Shown in pieces: positions 1 through 8,244 of a DNA stretch of 52,769 nt. The translations under genes and the position numbers were made by a program. Source of the DNA: Marinobacter manganoxydans MnI7-9 (GTDB lineage: Bacteria; Pseudomonadota; Gammaproteobacteria; Pseudomonadales; Oleiphilaceae); the NCBI RefSeq assembly GCF_000235625.1, contig NZ_AGTR01000054.1:1-52769 (forward strand), given 5' to 3'. Each line of letters starts with the position of its first letter. Position 1 is the stretch's first letter. The notes beneath the pieces were generated by a model that was not told where the DNA came from, searched no databases, and was given only the letters and a program-made list of their open reading frames with translations.

Positions 1-2
1 TT

Positions 3-728
3 GCGGCGACTGACAGTACCGGGGCCGTGGTGTGGCAACAGGCCTATGATCCCTGGGGATTCAAGCTCACGGTCAATACCGACGAGCGCGGCTACACCGG
101 TAATTGGCTGGATGAAGAAACGGGCCTGGCCGACCACAAAGCGCGTTGGTACACGTCTTCGATCGGGCGGTTCACAGGAATCGATCCCGTCAAATGGCAC
201 GAAACAAACATCCACTCGTTCAACCGCTATGCGTACGGGAATAACAATCCGTACAGCTATGCAGACCCGGATGGAGAACTGGCGTTTCCGGTTGTGCCGA
301 TACTCGGGGTTCTCGCATTTGAGGCGCTGGGTATAGTAGCTGAAGTTGGGACCATGGAGGAAACCTCCGACTCGATCAATCGCTCTGGTGCTGGAACCTA
401 TGGGGTGACGGGCGTAAAGGCTGTCGGCTTCGCTATGAGAATGGGGTTGAAAGGTGCTAATGTTTCAAAGGGATTAAGTAAGGGAGATCAGGTTGTAACT
501 CGAACGACCCGGAAAGGTGATAACGCGGTCAGGATCACTAGGGAAGATGGTAGCGTAATAGATATTTCTCCAACTCGAGTAAAAGAGTTTACTCCCAATA
601 CTCATCCAAAGGCTCCGCCTGGATCGCTTCAAAAAACGAAATTTGAGAACTCTTTGCCTGGCTCTAAGGGGTTTAAGCGGGCACCGACACAACAAGAGTT
701 AGACTTGTTGAAGGATTTGACGAAATGA
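3..728 (+). CDS. Rhs-family polymorphic toxin, C-terminal part
   Basis: The reading frame is open from base 3 and has no start here, so this is the 3' end of a much longer gene. The first ~85 residues are the end of an Rhs core: YDPWG, RGYTGNWLDEETGL, HKARWYTSSIGRFTGIDP, NRYAYGNNNP and the closing DPDG. Rhs proteins form a shell that encloses a variable C-terminal toxin, which is cleaved after the core and delivered into competing cells, often by type VI secretion. The ~150 residues after the core are the variable toxin tip, starting with a hydrophobic stretch and ending with a basic domain containing HPKAPPG and PGSKGFKRAPTQQELDLL. The toxin activity cannot be named from sequence. It overlaps the next gene by four bases, and base composition becomes AT-richer towards the tip, as expected for an exchanged toxin module. 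Confidence 0.85.
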   Translation, partial: AATDSTGAVVWQQAYDPWGFKLTVNTDERGYTGNWLDEETGLADHKARWYTSSIGRFTGIDPVKWHETNIHSFNRYAYGNNNPYSYADPDGELAFPVVPILGVLAFEALGIVAEVGTMEETSDSINRSGAGTYGVTGVKAVGFAMRMGLKGANVSKGLSKGDQVVTRTTRKGDNAVRITREDGSVIDISPTRVKEFTPNTHPKAPPGSLQKTKFENSLPGSKGFKRAPTQQELDLLKDLTK

Positions 729-1207
729 TGTCCATCAATAATCTACTAACGCATTTCTCCAATTTACTATTTTTGTATTGGGAAGATTTACTTCTATTAG
801 TTAAGGAGGACTCATCTGGGTCGCTGAAAGATGATTGGCTTCAGGCAAATTGGGAGCTTATTGTTGAAGGCTTACTGGATGACAAAAATATTGTGTTAAA
901 CGTGTATGGCGATGGAGCGGATTGCAATGGGGAAAGTTCCCGAGTTCTATATCCAGATCGTCAGCAAACCCATAGGCTGATTTGCAAGCCCCTCGTTGGC
1001 AAACATGTCTACGATGTACTGAATGAACAATCACTAGATGTAACGCAAGATGACATCGTTTTTGACCGTTTTGTCTCAATTGGTGATGATGGTTGGTATT
1101 ATGAATTGCCACCATTTAACAAGATTCTAGGTGAATTTTCAGGAGAGGCAGTTGTTGTAGATTTCAGTGGAGTGGATGTGCGATTGCAACCCTTAAAAGT
1201 AAGTTAA
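725..1207 (+). CDS. putative immunity protein for the Rhs toxin
   Basis: This 160-residue acidic protein starts at an ATG that overlaps the Rhs stop codon (ATGA), so the two are translationally coupled. A small unrelated gene directly behind an Rhs toxin tip is nearly always its cognate immunity gene, protecting the producer by binding the toxin in the cytoplasm. No signal peptide or membrane segment is evident; the N-terminus has a hydrophobic helix (NLLFLYWEDLLLLV) that could mimic one. The gene is clearly AT-richer than the rest of the window, which suggests recent acquisition. I recognise no family; the assignment rests on position. A second ATG directly follows the first (728). Confidence 0.6.
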   Translation: MMSINNLLTHFSNLLFLYWEDLLLLVKEDSSGSLKDDWLQANWELIVEGLLDDKNIVLNVYGDGADCNGESSRVLYPDRQQTHRLICKPLVGKHVYDVLNEQSLDVTQDDIVFDRFVSIGDDGWYYELPPFNKILGEFSGEAVVVDFSGVDVRLQPLKVS

Positions 1208-1326
1208 ATTAACATGCTGCTGGCATCTGCAATATTACAAAGTGGAGAGCAAACGACCTTCCAGGGGTTGCGACCAAGGGGGCTTCCCCGTTACTGCGGA
1301 TGTTCCTAAAATGAGGCGTCCGCTGA

Positions 1327-1419
1327 TCACATCTTGTTAGGTATAGCTGGCTTCCAGTTGTGGCGTAATAGCTCTTCGATGGCGTTGTTCATCTGCGTCG
1401 GCAGCCGGGTCAGGTCAGA
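1327..1419 (-). pseudogene. IS66-like transposase C-terminal remnant
   Basis: The minus strand encodes about 30 residues ending in a stop: LTRLPTQMNN, then AIEELLRHNWKPA. This resembles the extreme C-terminus of IS66-family TnpC transposases (typical pattern DVLTRLP...ELLPHxWxPA). An in-frame stop lies just upstream at 1420-1422 and nothing else of the transposase is present, so it is a decayed scrap. It abuts the end of the downstream nuclease gene. Identification is by motif memory only. Confidence 0.45.
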
Positions 1420-1422
1420 TCA

Positions 1423-2163
1423 TCAGAGCAGTGAGATTTTACACCTAGTGTTCTCGCAGGGCTCCTCGGTCTTCAACCAGAGATGATGTAATGCAATTGG
1501 TGATTTAGATGTTTTAGGGTTTGCATCACAGCCACGATAGTGCACGCTCGAGTATACATCGTCACCAAAAATGGTCTGACCAAGTGATGCAACTCTGTTC
1601 TTGACGCGGTACTCCTTTTGCCCAGTAGTGCTGTCTAGTACATAAGTAAGACCGTTGGGGAGGTAACAGATGTTTCGGACATATCCCAGCATAAGGGCGC
1701 GGTCTACTGCCCAAGCATAATCCTCTCTGACGAACCGGCTTATGCCCGTTTTACAGTAAGTACCGCCGATAGGATGTGCGGAATCGATGGGTTTGCATTC
1801 GACTAATATTGCTGTCATCGCACTGCTTCTGGTCACCAGCTGACCCCGAAGCGGACGGAATGTGAGATCGGGCTGGCAATCGAGCTTATTTCCTGTTCGG
1901 TTGCGCAGGTTACCCTCTCGAACAGGGGTCTGAAAAAGCGAAAGCCCCTCAATAGCCTCTGGATGATTGGTGGAGATTTCATCCAGAATCATATATAACC
2001 GCTCAGTAATCGTGTCTTCTTCTTCGTCGCAAATAGAGAATTGCCCTTCTGCGACTTCCTTGAGCAATAAACGCCAAGCGTAAGCGAGTGCATTCTGAAC
2101 CACATCCATTAAGAATACTGGAATTTTGCACGGACCTTCAGTGTCTGTGCACAGTCCTGTCAT
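1423..2163 (-). CDS. putative PD-(D/E)XK restriction endonuclease subunit
   Basis: This ~246-residue protein carries QPDLTF and, 22 residues on, ILVECKPI, which together match the PD...(E)xK metal-binding core of PD-(D/E)XK nucleases. The start chosen is the ATG at 2163 that overlaps the stop of the upstream methyltransferase (TGATG); an ATG four codons earlier (2175) is also possible. It is the last gene of a regulator-methyltransferase-nuclease operon, so it most simply supplies the cutting activity for DNA left unmethylated by its partner. I recognise no named family beyond the nuclease core. The rest shows a helical N-terminus (NALAYAWRLLLKEV) and no membrane segment. Alternatives include a Mrr-like or nickase role. 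Confidence 0.6.
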   Translation of the reverse strand: MTGLCTDTEGPCKIPVFLMDVVQNALAYAWRLLLKEVAEGQFSICDEEEDTITERLYMILDEISTNHPEAIEGLSLFQTPVREGNLRNRTGNKLDCQPDLTFRPLRGQLVTRSSAMTAILVECKPIDSAHPIGGTYCKTGISRFVREDYAWAVDRALMLGYVRNICYLPNGLTYVLDSTTGQKEYRVKNRVASLGQTIFGDDVYSSVHYRGCDANPKTSKSPIALHHLWLKTEEPCENTRCKISLL

Positions 2164-5153
2164 CAATCCACGCATTGCTGGCTGAGCTCCTCTAAACGCG
2201 CCCCGTATTCCCAGACCAGTTCTGATGCGAGCAGGCGGGCCTGACCTAGTGTCCAGTACCGATAGCGGTTGAGTAGTCCTATCGTGAGACTGGGCTGGGT
2301 GGCATTCTGAATAGTTATTCGGCTAACACCGAGACTGTTCACCTGTTGAATCCAATATTCTGGAAGCGTAGATGGTGGGAAGGCGCCCTCTAATGTGACG
2401 GAGAAAAACCTCCAGGGAAGTGCTGCGCTAGTCTCATTCAGGAATTGCACTTTTATCTTATGGCCGCCTGCGCCAAGTGCTCCGGCTAGTTCTTTTTCCA
2501 AAAAAGCGATGAACGCCTTAGCCTGTTCCTCTTCAATCCTCGTCAGCCCTTTGTCGCGAGCTGATGCGTAGGGTGCATTTACCGCGAGAGTATCCGAAAG
2601 GACTTGCTGGTCGAAAGTCGACAAACCGTAGAGCTGCCCAACGGTGTAATCGAGCGATGGCCAGTCGGGATGATTGTTCATCAAACTCTGTGCGCAGGTT
2701 TCAATGGACTGACGTTGACCTGACGACAGAGCTTCCGGTGGTATAAAAGGAAGGCGGTCAACGTCAAGCTTTTGCTGCGCTTCTCGCTCAACACCAAACT
2801 CTCCGCTTGTCATTAGCGTGACATACTCAAACAACCTGCTGTGAAGTAATACCAGCAAGTAGTGTGTAAGGAAGGTTGACAATGGATGACCCGATGCAGA
2901 GTACCCATAATAAGACTCAGAGAATGCGACATCGCTGGTGCTGAGGAGTGCTCTCCCTCTTGAGCGATCTTCGCGCAAAGATTTTCTTACCAGCAATAGA
3001 GGCGCCTTATAGACTTCTGGTGACCTAGTGCGGTGAAGTCCTCGGGGGGTATAGCGACTAAGTTCCTTATCTAGTACCAAAAAAGGCTGTAGGTCATAAT
3101 TTGCGTGTAATTCGGGCTTTCCATCAAGGAAGCTATCGTCTTGGGTGCCACCTGCCACTTGAAAACCTTGGCTTTTGAAAAGGCCTGAGCATTCCTGCCA
3201 ATAGTCGCCAACAGTGCATTCTGCGTGTTGTTTTATCTTTTCTACGATGGCCAGATCCAGCACAGTGCCGCGATACAAGGTTTTTAGCGCAGCCGAATTG
3301 GCTTTTACCAGATCGAAAGCTACTGGGGTGGCGTCATTTGCATCGACTCGTAGCAGGCCCTTGCCATTGAGGTTTGGTTCATAGTGCGGGCTAACGAAGA
3401 TAAATCGATCGTCTGGTTTTGGCAGCTCATTGTCGGCAAACAGTAGGCAAAACGGCTGATCTACGCTTGGCCAGACTCGGGTTTGCCTCAGTGCAGCGCC
3501 ATTCAGGATGCCGGTTACTTTCAGGGCTTCGAATAACGCATGGCGAGCCGCAGTTCCCTTGTGAGATTGCTTGAACAGCCAGCGCCCTGCCAGTGCCAGA
3601 GCAATGCGTCCACCGGGCTTGGCCCAAGACATGGCTCCCCAAACGAAGGGCAAGTCAGGAACGCCGTCCGGGTTATGGTAAGACTTAGCAATTTCATCCA
3701 GACCGCGTTGTGCGGCTACCTCTCTACACCTCTTGGTAAAAACCCGTTCAATGCTTCGGTACTCCTTGGTTAAACTTGTCCAGGGCGGATTGCCAATGAC
3801 TAGGTCAAAGGCATGCTGGTAGTGATCAAACACGTGATCACCCAAGCTGCCTGCCATAGGCACCAGCTCGTTACTGTTACACTCTGGATCAGCAACGTTG
3901 ATCAGAACACTGTTCTCAAGTTTCTTGAAGCGCAGCTCTTCAAGTGGTGCGGGGAGTGGATCAAGTTCGAGGGCGGTCAGGTATAAGGCTAGTGCTGCAA
4001 GCGTGCGGGCATGGCCATTGGTATCGAAGCCAACCAATTGTTCGTAAAGCATGTCCCGAATTTGTTGACGCGATGGTCGCTCACCAGTCTCGCGAAAGCG
4101 TAACTCCACTAGCTTACGCAAGCTTGCGACTAGGAACACGCCGGCCCCGCAAGCGGGATCCAGTACCTTCGCGTTTGAGCCCTCCGGATGTGCGTGGAAG
4201 GCTTCTTCCACCATGTATTCGGCAATGTGATAGGGCGTGTAGTACACGCTCGTGGCATGACGGGCTGATTGATCGAACCGATGAATCAGTTCTTCATAGG
4301 TCTCACTTAACAAACCAATTGGCAGGTGATCGAAATCAAGATCCCCCCAATCCAGCTGCTGTTGTGACGCGCCGGGTTCAATGGCGGTATCAAGGGTCAT
4401 TATCGCACTCAAAGGTTGAGTGACACTTTGCCCGTGTTGTTGAACTAATTGGCGGAAATAAACGGCGTAATCGATAGCGGGGAGGGTTAGAAGGTCGCCA
4501 TTAAAGGTTTTATCGAGCCAGTTATTAGTCTCTGCCAGTGCTACATCTGTGTCCATGCACTCGTTAAGTGAGTTGGCGCTAGGAGCGATATCGACCAGAT
4601 TGTCGGGGAGCACAATCTTTCGACCTATCAAGTAGCGCAGAAACAGCGCTCGACCCGTGAGTGCTATTGCCTCGTGAGTTGATACGCCAAGATCGCGTAG
4701 CGCTTCGCCTGCATCGCTCATCAAATTGAGAAGGACATCACGCAGGCGCAGAGTAGCAGGTGCTACGAAGTCCTCACCCTGCGCAAGTCTGGGAAGAATG
4801 CTTGGAGCTTCGTTGGAATAGCGAGAAAACCGGACTGGGGCCGTGTCTTCTGAGGGACGCAGATCGGTGGCGTAAATATCCAGTCGTCCCGGTTTCAATA
4901 TGCCCAACCAAGCCGGCTCACCCCGCATGGCAAGAATTTTTTGGAGATCATGAACGGGTAACACGTCATCTCGAAAATGAGTTTGGTCGACGACATATAG
5001 CAGCGCCTGGACCTGATGTTCAACAACATAGTCAACCAGCGGGTGTTCTCGATTCCGATATAGATCCGCATACCTCAGACAACGAGCATCCCGGTTGTCG
5101 CGCAGATCCACACAGCTCTCGTTGGGTGCACCGAATTCCTGTAGCAGATTCAT
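2163..5153 (-). CDS. N6-adenine DNA methyltransferase, Eco57I/PglX-like
   Basis: A 996-residue class I methyltransferase that should use S-adenosylmethionine to methylate adenine N6. Motif I is DPACGAGVF (about residue 332) and the catalytic motif IV is NPPW (about 455). Upstream, VYYTPYHIAEYMVEEA is the conserved segment preceding motif I in Eco57I/PglX-type enzymes. The ~330 N-terminal residues are mostly helical; the long C-terminal part (from ~650) probably holds the target-recognition domain, including the hallmark DVDRLPFIPPE. The size and layout recall type IIG enzymes, but no nuclease core is evident within it; the adjacent PD-(D/E)XK protein probably supplies that. The gene overlaps the nuclease gene by one base and, at its start, nearly touches the regulator gene. 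It is transposon cargo. Confidence 0.85.
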   Translation of the reverse strand: MNLLQEFGAPNESCVDLRDNRDARCLRYADLYRNREHPLVDYVVEHQVQALLYVVDQTHFRDDVLPVHDLQKILAMRGEPAWLGILKPGRLDIYATDLRPSEDTAPVRFSRYSNEAPSILPRLAQGEDFVAPATLRLRDVLLNLMSDAGEALRDLGVSTHEAIALTGRALFLRYLIGRKIVLPDNLVDIAPSANSLNECMDTDVALAETNNWLDKTFNGDLLTLPAIDYAVYFRQLVQQHGQSVTQPLSAIMTLDTAIEPGASQQQLDWGDLDFDHLPIGLLSETYEELIHRFDQSARHATSVYYTPYHIAEYMVEEAFHAHPEGSNAKVLDPACGAGVFLVASLRKLVELRFRETGERPSRQQIRDMLYEQLVGFDTNGHARTLAALALYLTALELDPLPAPLEELRFKKLENSVLINVADPECNSNELVPMAGSLGDHVFDHYQHAFDLVIGNPPWTSLTKEYRSIERVFTKRCREVAAQRGLDEIAKSYHNPDGVPDLPFVWGAMSWAKPGGRIALALAGRWLFKQSHKGTAARHALFEALKVTGILNGAALRQTRVWPSVDQPFCLLFADNELPKPDDRFIFVSPHYEPNLNGKGLLRVDANDATPVAFDLVKANSAALKTLYRGTVLDLAIVEKIKQHAECTVGDYWQECSGLFKSQGFQVAGGTQDDSFLDGKPELHANYDLQPFLVLDKELSRYTPRGLHRTRSPEVYKAPLLLVRKSLREDRSRGRALLSTSDVAFSESYYGYSASGHPLSTFLTHYLLVLLHSRLFEYVTLMTSGEFGVEREAQQKLDVDRLPFIPPEALSSGQRQSIETCAQSLMNNHPDWPSLDYTVGQLYGLSTFDQQVLSDTLAVNAPYASARDKGLTRIEEEQAKAFIAFLEKELAGALGAGGHKIKVQFLNETSAALPWRFFSVTLEGAFPPSTLPEYWIQQVNSLGVSRITIQNATQPSLTIGLLNRYRYWTLGQARLLASELVWEYGARLEELSQQCVD

Positions 5154-5620
5154 CTTTGCTGCCCTGATGCGATGTTTGTGATCAAGGGTAGCTCTCGTTG
5201 AGAGGATTCGAGTCCCAAGTACAAATCGATGCGTTCTCGCTCCTTAGACATATCGACAACCCAGCCTAAGCTGGTGGGATTCTGGCCTCTGAACAAACGA
5301 AAGGCCTCTTCTTCGTCCAGGTTTCCCTGTGGAATAAAGATCAACTCTTCTCCAGGAACCTGATGTGGCGCGCTGACATAACGATGGATAGCAGCTGAGA
5401 TTCGTTGGACCTCTCTGCGTCTCATGCCCAGGGTGTCCTCTAACGTTTGCAGAACGGCGAACGTAATTAAATCGGCCTTCGTGAAGCGTCGTGCGCTCCT
5501 TTCACGAGTTGGCCTGTCGCAAAAGGGTGGCAGTTGCGCCCACGTGTGAAGCCTTGACCGGCTTATTCCTCCTAAAGCGGAACAAACATCTTTCGCGGTG
5601 AACGACTTGGTGGCAGGCAT
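5150..5620 (-). CDS. MerR-like HTH regulator of the restriction module
   Basis: This 156-residue protein begins with a winged-helix motif of MerR type: FTAKDVCSALGGISRSRLHTWAQ, followed by RRFTKADLITFAVLQTLED, where the regulator recognises DNA and dimerises. It lacks an obvious metal- or ligand-binding cysteine set. It is the first gene of the operon and overlaps the methyltransferase gene by four bases, so it is the likely control protein that times methyltransferase and nuclease expression. Its own promoter carries two tandem 19-bp repeats with internal dyads (5632-5672) that overlap a consensus -10 box, which fits autorepression. The start codon is preceded by only a weak AGAAAG ribosome-binding site. 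Confidence 0.7.
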   Translation of the reverse strand: MPATKSFTAKDVCSALGGISRSRLHTWAQLPPFCDRPTRERSARRFTKADLITFAVLQTLEDTLGMRRREVQRISAAIHRYVSAPHQVPGEELIFIPQGNLDEEEAFRLFRGQNPTSLGWVVDMSKERERIDLYLGLESSQRELPLITNIASGQQR

Positions 5621-5631
5621 ATTTACGCTTT

Positions 5632-5687
5632 CTGTTTTAGATGTAGAACAAAACTGTTTAGATTATAGAACAGTTTCTCTAGAGAAA
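5632..5687 (-). promoter_or_regulatory. promoter and tandem operator of the restriction module
   Basis: On the minus strand, TGTTCTATAATCTAAACAG (5672-5654) and TGTTCTACATCTAAAACAG (5650-5632) form a direct repeat with 22-bp spacing, two helical turns. Each has an internal dyad ending in AACAG. A perfect -10 box TATAAT (5667-5662) lies inside the first copy. Just upstream is a perfect 14-bp palindrome, TTTCTCTAGAGAAA (5674-5687). No convincing -35 box was found, so activation by a bound protein is also possible. Confidence 0.65.
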
Positions 5688-5910
5688 ACATCTTCAGAGC
5701 GTGGCGAGGCCTATTAACAGGTGGGAGGTGCGAGAGGGATTTAGGGCTGTGATGTCTAGGGGGGCTCCTAATCTGCATGGTTGCTCTAGGCTTTAGGTGG
5801 GGTAGCCATCCCGCTAGAGTTATACAAAACAGATCGGAAGGAGTCTGTAGTTCGACGGCTCAAGGGCTGAGAAATTCCGCATCAGATGATTACGGATACC
5901 TGGTGGTCGA
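5688..5910. other. intergenic stretch without a recognised gene
   Basis: No coding frame, tRNA or strong hairpin was recognised here between the promoter of the restriction module and the IS3 remnant. It is probably old IS debris or cargo-boundary sequence. Confidence 0.4.
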
Positions 5911-6090
5911 TTAAACTGGCGTCCAGCGCCCGCGTCTTTTGCGTGGCCACCCTTGAATGCCATGTTTGGCTACCAATCGGGCAACCCGATTCACACTGGT
6001 TGAAGCCCCCTCCGCAACCAGGATTTCGTGCATGCGGGGGAAGTCCACATGACGACAATCAGTGAGTTCTAATTCAGCGTCCCTCCAGTT
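5911..6090 (-). pseudogene. IS3-family transposase (OrfB) remnant
   Basis: The minus strand encodes, in one frame ending at TAA (5911-5913), [20 protein letters not shown] followed by [20 protein letters not shown]. This is the HTH_21 region of IS3-family OrfB transposases (usual form: YGxPRIHxxL...VxRLMRxxGIQG...RR). Neither the DDE catalytic domain nor inverted repeats are present. It shows that the cargo region between the tns operon and the restriction module was once hit by an IS and then eroded. Confidence 0.6.
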
Positions 6091-6109
6091 ACTCAGGCTT
6101 TTCCATCAA

Positions 6110-7180
6110 TTAAATTACGTTCTTGAGTGCTATCTTTACATGATAAGCGGCGCCAACCGCCGACAAAGTATCGCTGGGTAGTTTTCCCGGGAACAATCTA
6201 TCATCACCGATATCTATCTTTGCGACTTCTCGGATAAGTCGATCAATGACCATAGCGCAGCTGTACCAATCCTCCTGAACTCTAACTTCGCAGGACTGAA
6301 CCTCAAGATTGATATCCTGTCGGTGCAGTCTCAGGCAATACTCCAGGGGTACCCCTAGCATCTCGGCAATCGCCGCCGCGCAGAGTGCTCTCTTTCTGGG
6401 TATTGATCCCGTTGCATCGAACTCCTTGGAAAATGCTTCAATACGCCCTATTACCCGCGCGCTGTAACCTGATCGATACTTCTTGGGACGCTTCGGTACG
6501 GCGGCCTCGGGCGCATATCCGGCCTCGCGCAGGAAAGTAACAAATCGGAACAAACTCGACCTGTGCCCAGGATGCCTGCGTAGGAAGTTGTATATGGTCT
6601 TTTCGCTGACTTCGCATATCGGGGATTTCGTACTCTGCAAGAAAGACTGACCAGCTTTGAGGTAAACCCTCAGCGTTTTGCTTTGAATACCTTTACCTCG
6701 GCGGCAGTAATTAATAAAGGCATTAAGAATTTGTCGGTTTTCGCCAGTGCTGGCGTCTAATATGTCTTGGATCCTCCGCAACTCCGCCCATTCATTACGC
6801 TCGCGATCTGTAATATCGACAATTTTGGTATGGGCCAGAAAGCGGGACACATAACCATGCTTCCGCAACCATTCTGGTCCGCCTATCGCTAGCACAGACT
6901 CTGTGGTCATGTCTTGCGCGGAACAAAACCGCTCATCGAACTCGGCGAACGCATCACCGCTCGGAAACATCCATTTCCAAGCGTTGTATGGACTGAAGTT
7001 GCGTAGTAGCCAGATCTCAAAAGCACGCCACAGTTCTTGAACCCAAGGTTGCTCTAGTCGAGCCAGTTGCAGCTTGGCGGAGTGCTGTGCCCGAGGAATC
7101 CAGTAACAGGTTGCGCATAGCCGATTACCCTTATTTGGTGTTATTTCGCCGCACTTCGGGCAACTCCCTTTCTCCTTCAT
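6110..7180 (-). CDS. tnsF: TnsF/TniE target-selection protein, inactive tyrosine recombinase
   Basis: This is the fifth gene of the transposition operon, 356 residues, overlapping tniQ by four bases. The N-terminus has a zinc ribbon (CPKCG at ~8 and CATC at ~28). The middle (~145-225) is helical like a tyrosine-recombinase core-binding domain, and the C-terminal half (~230-350) resembles the catalytic fold (RKRALCAAAIAEMLGVPLEYC, then DRLFPG) but lacks a clear R-H-R-Y catalytic set. Tn6022-like transposons use TnsF, described as an inactivated tyrosine recombinase, to direct insertion into comM. The element here sits in comM, so the role fits. In AbaR literature the same position is called tniE. 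The assignment is from operon position, layout and target; the fold is inferred. Confidence 0.75.
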   Translation of the reverse strand: MKEKGSCPKCGEITPNKGNRLCATCYWIPRAQHSAKLQLARLEQPWVQELWRAFEIWLLRNFSPYNAWKWMFPSGDAFAEFDERFCSAQDMTTESVLAIGGPEWLRKHGYVSRFLAHTKIVDITDRERNEWAELRRIQDILDASTGENRQILNAFINYCRRGKGIQSKTLRVYLKAGQSFLQSTKSPICEVSEKTIYNFLRRHPGHRSSLFRFVTFLREAGYAPEAAVPKRPKKYRSGYSARVIGRIEAFSKEFDATGSIPRKRALCAAAIAEMLGVPLEYCLRLHRQDINLEVQSCEVRVQEDWYSCAMVIDRLIREVAKIDIGDDRLFPGKLPSDTLSAVGAAYHVKIALKNVI

Positions 7181-8244
7181 TGCCGGGGTATCCCAAGCAT
7201 AATATCAATGCAATGCGCCCGTGCTTCTCGTCGTGTCCTGCGACTGGCGCTCGTGTGCCGACGCTGAATTTCTCTCAGTGGGTCGGCCATCTCGGCCTTA
7301 TAATTAGAACGCGATTTCGGGGACCGCTGCTTTGTGTCAAGTTCTGGGTAAACATATTTTTCAAGCCAGAGATTTTGACCGACCTGGTGATTTCGTAGAC
7401 ATTCGCGGGTGATCCTATGCCCGATGAGATCATCCACAATTCGCTTCAGACCTGTTTGTAGAGCAGCTTCCGTTGCAGGGATAAGCACACGACGTTCGGC
7501 CGTGCGAACATACTCCCAGCGCCCTCGCGCAGTTGCGCTAGGCACAGCCCCAATCCTGCTGCGCCATGTGCTTTGCAAGTGGCGGCCCTGCGACTGCCCA
7601 AGTTGCAGCGTCATTAGAGTGCGCAGGGATCCAGGGTCGGGAGCATCCGCCCTCACTGCAGACGAGAACCGCCGTGAAAAAGCCATGCACAGGTCATAGT
7701 GCCTTTCCTTCTGTCCCGGCGAGGCTATGTAACGCCCGCAGTTGAAACAAACATTGTGGTGATACGGGTCAGTGTAGAAAAGTGTTAACGGTTCATCGCA
7801 TGCAGGGCAGGCATCAATCAATGGACACTGATGTTTCTCACAGAAGCTATTCCAAGCCAACCTCCAAGATAGCTTTAACACGCTACCCTCCAGATAGCAC
7901 TCTGGGCAGAATTGCTGACCGTGAAGGCGCCTGCGACGGTGATAAACTCCAATAGGCATAATCCAGTGTACTGAGTTGTATTGGCGAATCTCACCCAGTA
8001 CTTCCCCATAACGTCCAGCGAGGGTCATGCTTTTGACCGTTGCCTGGCTTTGCCCCAAGCAGCAGGCAATCTTCTGAATTGCAATATCAGAAAGCCAGCG
8101 ATCCGCATCCCGCGTCCAAATTTCAAGGCCAGGCAATGACATCGCGGTGTAAGTCTGGGGCGAGAGGCCATGCAGCCTACTTTGCCAATATAGCCAGGAT
8201 GATAGAGTCTCATCTTCTCGTGGCCACCGAAAAAGATGAATCAT
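7177..8244 (-). CDS. tniQ: TniQ/TnsD-family transposition protein
   Basis: This 355-residue protein has the TniQ N-terminal signature RWPREDETLSSWLYWQSRLHG, and a zinc-binding region with FCPECYLEG, FCEKHQCPLIDACPACDEPL and CFNCGRY (about residues 118-195). TniQ proteins link the target-recognition factor to the TnsC ATPase ring. Here the partner is most likely TnsF, since the protein is shorter than TnsD of Tn7, which binds its target DNA itself. It overlaps both neighbours by four bases (ATGA), so it is translationally coupled in the operon. It corresponds to tniD of AbaR-type elements. Confidence 0.88.
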   Translation of the reverse strand: MIHLFRWPREDETLSSWLYWQSRLHGLSPQTYTAMSLPGLEIWTRDADRWLSDIAIQKIACCLGQSQATVKSMTLAGRYGEVLGEIRQYNSVHWIMPIGVYHRRRRLHGQQFCPECYLEGSVLKLSWRLAWNSFCEKHQCPLIDACPACDEPLTLFYTDPYHHNVCFNCGRYIASPGQKERHYDLCMAFSRRFSSAVRADAPDPGSLRTLMTLQLGQSQGRHLQSTWRSRIGAVPSATARGRWEYVRTAERRVLIPATEAALQTGLKRIVDDLIGHRITRECLRNHQVGQNLWLEKYVYPELDTKQRSPKSRSNYKAEMADPLREIQRRHTSASRRTRREARAHCIDIMLGIPRQ

